Shown one piece after another: positions 1 through 4,252 of a DNA stretch of 5,349 bases. The position numbers and the translations under genes were made by a program. Numbering within the stretch: position 1 is the first letter of the stretch; each line of letters opens with the position of its first letter. The DNA comes from Gammaproteobacteria bacterium (GTDB taxonomy: Bacteria > Pseudomonadota > Gammaproteobacteria > Steroidobacterales > GCA-2729495): positions 1 to 5,349 of the forward strand of contig JAUIEY010000144.1 of the NCBI GenBank assembly GCA_030429685.1. The letters are read 5' to 3'. The notes beneath the pieces are model-generated. The model did not search any database. It worked only from the letters and a program-made list of their open reading frames with translations, and was not told the origin of the DNA.

Positions 1-222
1 ATGCAAACGCATGAATGCATGCGTGGTCTCAGCGGCGACACTGCCGATAACTTTCTGCCGCGCGAATGAGCGATCGGCGGGATCATCCAGATCAAGCTGC
101 AGCGGCTCCGGTTTGGTTGCTGCCGGCTGAGCGCAGCCTGCCATCAGGCTCGCCGCGCCCGCGCCTGTGAGGGCTGCCACAGCCTGACGGCGGGTTAAGG
201 CATCTTTTTTTATTCCGCGCAC
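1..222 (-). CDS. Predicted Tat-exported lipoprotein, N-terminal part (3' end beyond the window)
   Basis: Open frame of 74 codons from a GTG start at 222 down to base 1 with no stop, so only the N-terminus is present. The N-terminal end is a signal peptide: basic residues K5 and K6, a twin-arginine motif (TRRQAV, R11-R12), an alanine/glycine-rich stretch at 14-28, then a lipobox-like LMAGC with C30 as the lipidation site. Residue +2 is Ala, not Asp, which in gammaproteobacteria favours outer-membrane sorting. The twin arginines and weakly hydrophobic core suggest Tat export. After a Pro/Ala/Lys linker the mature part begins near residue 41 with an acidic LDLDDPAD segment and a QKVIGS segment. 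This faintly recalls the start of DUF1838-type Tat-exported proteins, but that is a weak, from-memory resemblance, and function is unknown. The GTG start is favoured by AGGGAG 7 nt upstream. An A7 run lies in codons 4-6. The gene follows the glutathione transferase by 44 nt and may be the operon's fifth gene. Confidence 0.75.
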   Translation of the reverse strand, partial: MRGIKKDALTRRQAVAALTGAGAASLMAGCAQPAATKPEPLQLDLDDPADRSFARQKVIGSVAAETTHAFMRLH

Positions 223-229
223 GGATCGT

Positions 230-235
230 CTCCCT
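230..235 (-). promoter_or_regulatory. Ribosome binding site supporting the GTG start of the lipoprotein gene
   Basis: AGGGAG on the minus strand ends 7 nt before the GTG at 222-220. No ATG gives a start that keeps the signal peptide intact: the first in-frame ATG is codon 27, inside the lipobox. The site therefore decides the start in favour of GTG. Confidence 0.7.
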
Positions 236-251
236 AATCGCTTTAAAATTC

Positions 252-266
252 TGGTGTCTGACACCA
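252..266. repeat. 15-bp palindrome after the transferase stop codon (operator, REP-like element or weak terminator)
   Basis: TGGTGTC-T-GACACCA is a perfect inverted repeat with 7-bp arms and a single central base. It lies directly next to the transferase stop codon (267-269) and 30 nt upstream of the lipoprotein start. As RNA from the minus strand it could fold as a 6-bp stem with a 3-nt loop, followed by GAATTTT, so a weak terminator or processing hairpin is possible. As DNA its symmetry also suits a dimeric repressor. I saw no second copy in the window. Confidence 0.5.
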
Positions 267-938
267 CTAGCTGCGGCTGGCCATTCTTTCCCGCAGCCAG
301 ACTAAAAATTTCGCCAGTTCTGCGTCGTAATGATCAAGAACTTTTTTGCAGCCGGCATGTGCATTCACCGCCTGCCACCAGGTAGCGATACGGCCATCTC
401 CTTCGGTCGGATCAATGACTTCTGCAAAGTTGGCAAAAATATTCTGTTTCAGCATGACAATGAACGGCCCCAGCGCGCAATCGCCCACCGAAGGCGAATC
501 GCCGGCCGCGAACGGCCCCGGACCCATGAAGGCCTCAATGTAGTGAAAGCCCTGTGCAAACAGAGCAGCCTGCTGGTCAATCAGCGCCTGATCGCGCTCC
601 GGCCCCATGCGGTTCAGCGGCGTATTGTGCGGCGCCACGTAAAGGTCGGTCATACGAGCAATCATGCGCGTCTGCGCCTGCAGCACGGCATCGGCCGGAA
701 TCACCGGGGGTTGCGGAAAAGCTGCTTCAAGATAGTCACAAATCACCGTTGACTCGGCTATGCATTCGCCACGGTCCGTGACCAGCGCCGGAATCTTGCC
801 GGTCGGGTTAATAGCCTTGTACTCAGCAGACCCCATGCCGCCGGGAGCAGGCTCCATATCCAGCTCTATCCCTTTTAATTCCGCAAACATCACTACACGG
901 GCCACGTAGGGAGATGCGATCGCACCGTAGAGTTTCAT
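267..938 (-). CDS. Glutathione S-transferase family protein
   Basis: Cytosolic-type glutathione transferase of 223 residues, a normal length for the family. The N-terminal thioredoxin-fold domain (about 1-75) shows the opening MKLYG strand, an SPYVARV segment whose S9 is the likely thiol-activating residue, NPTGKIP (44-50) with the cis-proline P50, and AES with E62-S63, the usual glutathione gamma-glutamyl contact. The helical C-terminal domain (about 85-223) contains GDSPSVGD (146-153), whose S150-x-x-D153 is the family's N-capping box. There is no signal peptide, so it is cytoplasmic. The frame is open to a GTG at 950, but I prefer the ATG at 938: it overlaps the dehydrogenase stop as ATGA, a translational-coupling arrangement, and puts the LYG strand at the normal distance from the N-terminus. 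GGAG lies 11 nt upstream. The substrate is unknown. Coupling to the dehydrogenase suggests both act on one compound, by conjugation, thiol-dependent ether or halide cleavage, or isomerisation. Family assignment is firm; class is not. Confidence 0.93.
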   Translation of the reverse strand: MKLYGAIASPYVARVVMFAELKGIELDMEPAPGGMGSAEYKAINPTGKIPALVTDRGECIAESTVICDYLEAAFPQPPVIPADAVLQAQTRMIARMTDLYVAPHNTPLNRMGPERDQALIDQQAALFAQGFHYIEAFMGPGPFAAGDSPSVGDCALGPFIVMLKQNIFANFAEVIDPTEGDGRIATWWQAVNAHAGCKKVLDHYDAELAKFLVWLRERMASRS

Positions 939-1747
939 GACAGTTGCCACTCCATGTATTTGACCATGCGCTGCGTGAAAGCCTTGGGATCCTGCTGCCT
1001 AATATCCAGTGCCTGGCGGGCTTCCGGAATACTAATCACCACTTCTTCTTCATCGCGATTCACAATGGCTTCCACCACGCGTTCCGCACACTCGACTGCC
1101 GGCATGCCGACGCCGTCCTGACCCCATTCATTGTCATTGATTTCCGTGCCGTCGCCAGCCAGTGCGTGCTTGAACACGTTACTGCGTACGCCGGCAATTA
1201 CTAACAGCGTCACCGCGATGTTGTCATGGAAATGCTCGACGCGCAGCGTGTCGTACCAGCCGTGCAGTGCATGCTTGGCCGCGCAATAGGCCGTGTGCAT
1301 CGGCACCGCATGCTTGCCAGCCACCGACGAGGTAACAATCATGTGGCCGCTTTGTTGTTCGATCATGCGCGGCATCACCAGCTTGGTCAGCGCGATGGGA
1401 CCGAAAAAATCGATTTCCATGATGCGCCGATCAACTTCCAGTGAGGTGTCTTTGGCCAGACTTTTCTGCCCCACGCCGGCGTTATTGACCAGCACGTCCA
1501 GCCGCGGAAATTCGGTCAACACTTTATTAACAGCAGCCTGCCGCTCTTCTGCCGACGTTATGTCAAACGGCACCACAGTGACGCTGCCCGGCCCTGTATT
1601 GCAGTCCGCCGCCACTCGCCGCAGCTCGTCCTCGCGCCGCGCCGACAAAATGACGTTGGCACCCTCACGATGGAACACGGTAGCCATGCCCTCGCCCACG
1701 CCGGAGGATGCGCCGGTAATCCAGATGGTTTGATTTTTCAGTTTCAT
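935..1747 (-). CDS. Short-chain dehydrogenase/reductase, classical type, DHRS7B-like
   Basis: Classical SDR of 270 residues, cytoplasmic, with a Rossmann fold for NAD(P). Visible motifs are TGASSGVG (11-18, dinucleotide phosphate loop), ARR (R37-R38 after the second strand, which favours NADP(H)), FDIT (D62, adenine side), NNAG (88-91), TSSVAG with catalytic S141, and Y154-x-x-x-K158. The spacing of S141 to Y154 matches classical members. The segment FFGPIALTK (114-122) and the overall pattern recall DHRS7B-type SDRs. Two positions are unusual: D113 stands where the catalytic-tetrad Asn is normally found (MEIDFFG rather than xxNxxG), and the usual PG of the PGxxxT motif reads IA at 184-185, followed by GVRSN. 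Start: ATG at 1747, with GAGG 13 nt upstream, a long spacing. The gene begins 23 nt after the luciferase-like gene ends and shares ATGA with the transferase. It probably interconverts an alcohol and a ketone or aldehyde; the substrate cannot be read from the sequence. Confidence 0.93.
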   Translation of the reverse strand: MKLKNQTIWITGASSGVGEGMATVFHREGANVILSARREDELRRVAADCNTGPGSVTVVPFDITSAEERQAAVNKVLTEFPRLDVLVNNAGVGQKSLAKDTSLEVDRRIMEIDFFGPIALTKLVMPRMIEQQSGHMIVTSSVAGKHAVPMHTAYCAAKHALHGWYDTLRVEHFHDNIAVTLLVIAGVRSNVFKHALAGDGTEINDNEWGQDGVGMPAVECAERVVEAIVNRDEEEVVISIPEARQALDIRQQDPKAFTQRMVKYMEWQLS

Positions 1748-1767
1748 ATTTTTGTCATCGCCTCATG

Positions 1768-1782
1768 CAGTCAGGCTGACTG
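1768..1782. repeat. 15-bp palindrome spanning the stop codon of the luciferase-like gene
   Basis: CAGTCAG-G-CTGACTG is a perfect inverted repeat with 7-bp arms and one central base. On the minus strand it covers the last three sense codons, the TGA stop and 3 nt beyond. As RNA it could form a 6-bp stem with a 3-nt loop just before the GAGG that precedes the dehydrogenase, so it might affect termination or re-initiation between the two genes. Such a palindrome could also arise by chance in a window of this size. Confidence 0.3.
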
Positions 1783-2817
1783 GAACTGCGGGACCACGTG
1801 CTCGGCAATGATCTCCAGCGAATCAAAGGGATCGTCAAACACCCGGAACGCCAGATCAGTGATGCCGTTCGCTTCCATTTCTTTAAAGCGCGCGATTTCG
1901 TGATCGAGATTATCGAGATCACCGGCTGAACACACCTGATCAATAATCTTCTGCACCAGTTCCGGCGCCATGCCCTTGATCTCGCCGCTGCCGGTGATAT
2001 CGGCCATCAGCATGTTCTGGAAGTTGTCTTTAACTATCTGCTGCTCGTCCGGCGGCAGCAAATGATCGAGCCCTATATAGGGATGCAGCATCTCGGCGCG
2101 GGAAAATAATTTGCAGCGCGCCTCGTGCAGGGATTTTTCTCGGTCCTGCTTAATGTGCCAGGCCCAGAAATTGCCGATGCGAAAATCCTCTGCCGGATAC
2201 TCGCGTTTGGCCAGCCCGGCATTGATGTCCGTCATCACTTCCGGCACCCGGCCTGGTACCACGTCGCCAACCTGCAGGCCGTCGGCGACCCGCCCGCCCA
2301 TGCGCAGCATCTGCGGCCCCATGGAACAGGCATGAATCTGCGGTCGTGGTGCCTTCATAAACGTGGTCTTGAACGGCCGCGACATGCTGAACACTTCACC
2401 GTGGTAGGCCGGCCAGAAATCCCCGCTGGTGACGCGGTAAATAATTTCTGCCGCCTCACGCACGCCGCGCACGATGCGCATCTTTTTAAAATCCAGGTTG
2501 TTGTCGTTACGGATAAATAGTGCCATGGCACCGCCCCCGCCCAGACCGATCTGCGCGCGGCCATTGGAAAGCTCATTCAGGGTTCCCAGTGCATAGGCAA
2601 TTTTGAGCGGATGCATTTCATAAGGGCTCAGCGCCAGCACGCCGAGCCGAATCCGGCTGGTGGCCTGTGCTGCCGGCACCAGCCCCATGAACGGATCGTA
2701 AGCGTCGCTGAGGTTGGAGTTCCACAGTGTGCGCACGCCGGCCTTCTCGGCCGCCACCGCAAACTCCGCAATCTCCTGCGGATGCAATTCGTTGCCGATA
2801 ATCAGTTCAATGTGCAC
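1771..2817 (-). CDS. LLM-class (luciferase-like) flavin- or F420-dependent oxidoreductase
   Basis: Protein of 348 residues, the usual single-domain length for the bacterial luciferase-like TIM-barrel family, which includes FMN-dependent monooxygenases and F420-dependent reductases. Family signs are the N-terminal barrel strand followed by AEKAGVRTLW (23-32), the conserved SRIRLGV (54-60) ending a strand, HPLKIAYALGTLNELSNGRAQIG-type helix and strand (69 onward) running into glycine-rich GLGGGG (91-96), GGRVADGLQVG (174-184), and a C-terminal ANGITDLAFRVFDDP segment (316-330) ahead of the final helix. There is no signal peptide, so it is cytoplasmic. The start is GTG at 2817, fixed by AGGAG 5 nt upstream; that site overlaps the gdhA stop, so the two genes are very likely co-transcribed. 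Most gammaproteobacteria lack F420, so FMN is the likelier cofactor if the host guess is right, but the sequence alone does not decide. The substrate is unknown. The neighbours downstream suggest the first oxidative step of a small-molecule pathway. Confidence 0.9.
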   Translation of the reverse strand: MHIELIIGNELHPQEIAEFAVAAEKAGVRTLWNSNLSDAYDPFMGLVPAAQATSRIRLGVLALSPYEMHPLKIAYALGTLNELSNGRAQIGLGGGGAMALFIRNDNNLDFKKMRIVRGVREAAEIIYRVTSGDFWPAYHGEVFSMSRPFKTTFMKAPRPQIHACSMGPQMLRMGGRVADGLQVGDVVPGRVPEVMTDINAGLAKREYPAEDFRIGNFWAWHIKQDREKSLHEARCKLFSRAEMLHPYIGLDHLLPPDEQQIVKDNFQNMLMADITGSGEIKGMAPELVQKIIDQVCSAGDLDNLDHEIARFKEMEANGITDLAFRVFDDPFDSLEIIAEHVVPQFQSA

Positions 2818-2822
2818 GCTGT

Positions 2823-2827
2823 CTCCT
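2823..2827 (-). promoter_or_regulatory. Strong ribosome binding site overlapping the gdhA stop codon
   Basis: Minus-strand AGGAG lies 5 nt before the GTG start of the luciferase-like gene, and its first base is the last base of the gdhA TGA stop. This fixes the GTG start and ties translation of the two genes closely together. Confidence 0.8.
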
Positions 2828-4194
2828 CACATCACGCCATAAGCCAGCATGGCATCGGCCACCTTGACGAAGCCGGCGACGTTGGCGCCCTTGAGATAAT
2901 TAATGTAGTCATCACTTTCGCGGCCGTATTGCTCGCAGCGGTTATGAATATCGAGCATGATTTTGCGCAACTGGGTATTCAACTCGTCCCGACTCCATGA
3001 CATGCGCATGCTGTTCTGGGCCATCTCCAGCCCTGACACCGCCACCCCGCCGGCATTGGCGGCCTTGCTCGGCGCAAACAGAATGCGCGCCTGCTGAAAC
3101 ACATCAATGGCAGACTGCCGTGATGGCATGTTGGCGCCTTCCGACACGCCGATGCAGCCGTTTTTCAGCAGCGTGCGCGCGTCATCTACATCCAGCTCGT
3201 TTTCGGTGGAACAGGGAAAGGCCATATCGCAGGGAACTTTCCAGGGCCGCTCACCGGCATGGTATTCGCAACCGAACTCATCGGCGTATTCTTTAATACG
3301 GCCGCGCCGCACATTCTTGAGTTCGCGCACCCAGGCCAGCTTGTCGTCATCCAGGCCCGCCGGGTCATAAATAAAACCTGACGAATCCGACAGGGTCAGC
3401 GGTTTGGCGCCCAGCGCGAGCAGTTTTTCTGCGGTGAATTGGGCAACATTGCCGGAACCGGAAATCACCGCGGTTCTGCCATCAATAGACTCGCCGCGCG
3501 CTGCCAGCATGTCCTGCATCATGTAGACCGTGCCGTAACCGGTGGCTTCGGCGCGAATCTCGCTGCCGCCGAAAGACAGACCCTTGCCCGTCAGCACCCC
3601 GGTGAAACGGTTCGCCAGCCGTTTGTACTGGCCGAACATGTAGCTCACCTCGCGCGCGCCCACGCCGATATCGCCGGCCGGCACATCGGTGTCTGCGCCG
3701 ATATGCCGGTGCAGTTCGGTCATAAAGGCCTGGCAAAAACGCATCACCTCGCGGTCGGACTTACCCTTCGGGTCGAAATCCGCACCACCCTTGCCGCCGC
3801 CAAGTGACAGGCCGGTCAGGCTGTTCTTGAAGGTCTGCTCAAAGGCCAGGAACTTGAGGATGCTCTGGTTGACACTGGGATGAAAACGGATGCCGCCTTT
3901 GTAGGGGCCAATGGCATTGCAGTGCTGCACGCGATACCCGCGGTTGATCTGCACCTTGCCCTGATCGTCTTCCCACACCACGCGAAAACTGACAATGCGG
4001 TCCGGCTCCGTCAGCCGTCCGAATATCGCGGCCTCCATGTACTCGGGATGTTCGCGCAGAAATGGCAGTACATTGACGCCAACCTCATAAACGGCCTGAT
4101 GAAATTCGATTTCGCCGGGATTGCGCTGCTCCAGCCAGTGCATGAAGCGCGGCACTATATCGGGCTGATCAGTTTTTGTGTGCCAGATGGCCAT
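2827..4194 (-). CDS. gdhA: NADP-specific glutamate dehydrogenase
   Basis: Catalyses reversible reductive amination of 2-oxoglutarate with ammonium to L-glutamate using NADPH; a cytoplasmic hexamer in this family. At 455 residues it is close to E. coli GdhA, which it resembles along its whole length. Visible landmarks: PYKGGIRFHPS (97-107) with substrate lysine K99, FKNSLTGL (122-129) with K123, GGGKGG (132-137) with the catalytic lysine K135, PAGDIGVG (172-179) with catalytic D175, TGKGLSFGGS (202-211), the nucleotide loop GSGNV (246-250), SDSSG (269-273) after the second Rossmann strand as in NADP-type enzymes, ENELD (331-335), EGANMP (352-357), AANAGGVA (378-385), SGLEMAQN (387-394) and a closing ANVAGFVKVADAML block. 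No key residue is missing. Start: ATG at 4194 with GGAGG 5 nt upstream. It is the first gene of the leftward unit and diverges from the exporter across 54 bp. Its position ahead of oxidoreductase and transferase genes is atypical for this usually stand-alone gene. Confidence 0.98.
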   Translation of the reverse strand: MAIWHTKTDQPDIVPRFMHWLEQRNPGEIEFHQAVYEVGVNVLPFLREHPEYMEAAIFGRLTEPDRIVSFRVVWEDDQGKVQINRGYRVQHCNAIGPYKGGIRFHPSVNQSILKFLAFEQTFKNSLTGLSLGGGKGGADFDPKGKSDREVMRFCQAFMTELHRHIGADTDVPAGDIGVGAREVSYMFGQYKRLANRFTGVLTGKGLSFGGSEIRAEATGYGTVYMMQDMLAARGESIDGRTAVISGSGNVAQFTAEKLLALGAKPLTLSDSSGFIYDPAGLDDDKLAWVRELKNVRRGRIKEYADEFGCEYHAGERPWKVPCDMAFPCSTENELDVDDARTLLKNGCIGVSEGANMPSRQSAIDVFQQARILFAPSKAANAGGVAVSGLEMAQNSMRMSWSRDELNTQLRKIMLDIHNRCEQYGRESDDYINYLKGANVAGFVKVADAMLAYGVM

Positions 4195-4248
4195 GATTGC
4201 CTCCGGCCTGTATTAAACCCTAAAGGCACGTGGCATGCTAAGCGCTTT
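4195..4248. promoter_or_regulatory. Divergent intergenic region between gdhA and the exporter
   Basis: These 54 bp separate the two divergent starts and probably hold control elements for one or both. Three short palindromes follow one another: CACGTG (4227-4232), GCATGC (4233-4238) and AAGCGCTT (4240-4247). An AT-rich patch TATTAAA (4211-4217; TTTAATA on the other strand) is -10-like in both directions, but I see no convincing -35 partner. For gdhA it would leave almost no leader upstream of the ribosome binding site. The gdhA promoter may therefore lie inside the exporter gene. No specific regulator can be named. Confidence 0.4.
4200..4204 (-). promoter_or_regulatory. Ribosome binding site of gdhA
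   Basis: Minus-strand GGAGG sits 5 nt upstream of the ATG at 4194-4192. It is a near-consensus Shine-Dalgarno sequence and supports that start for gdhA. Confidence 0.8.
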
Positions 4249-4252
4249 ATGA
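4235..4252 (+). other. Possible five-codon leader ORF overlapping the exporter start
   Basis: ATG CTA AGC GCT TTA TGA encodes MLSAL, and its stop overlaps the exporter ATG as ATGA. AAAGG (4222-4226) lies 8 nt before this mini-ORF, a good spacing, but 22 nt before the exporter ATG, which has no clear ribosome binding site of its own. Re-initiation from the leader is therefore conceivable. It is very short and may be a chance arrangement. Confidence 0.2.

Noticed and set aside
205..211. Seven-base homopolymer in codons 4-6 of the lipoprotein as a programmed frameshift site
   Set aside because: The frame continues cleanly into a textbook signal peptide without any shift, so no frameshift is needed.
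241..270. Strong rho-independent terminator after the GST
   Set aside because: The stem has at most 6 bp with a 3-nt loop, is not GC-rich, and is followed by only a short T run (GAATTTTAAAG), so I describe it as a palindrome with possible weak terminator function only.
330..752. Plus-strand open frame of 140 codons opposite the GST gene
   Set aside because: It lies wholly antisense to a GST with intact motifs; its product is Arg/His-rich with no family features.
938..950. Upstream GTG start at 950 for the GST
   Set aside because: It adds only four residues ahead of MKLYG, whereas the ATG at 938 forms an ATGA overlap with the SDR stop and fits the family's N-terminus.
1293..1733. Plus-strand open frame of 146 codons opposite the SDR gene
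   Set aside because: Antisense to a well-supported SDR; the Ser/Arg/Met-rich composition indicates a shadow frame.
2611..3000. Plus-strand frame of 129 codons spanning the gdhA / luciferase-like junction
   Set aside because: It is antisense to two well-supported genes, with no ribosome binding site or recognisable motif.
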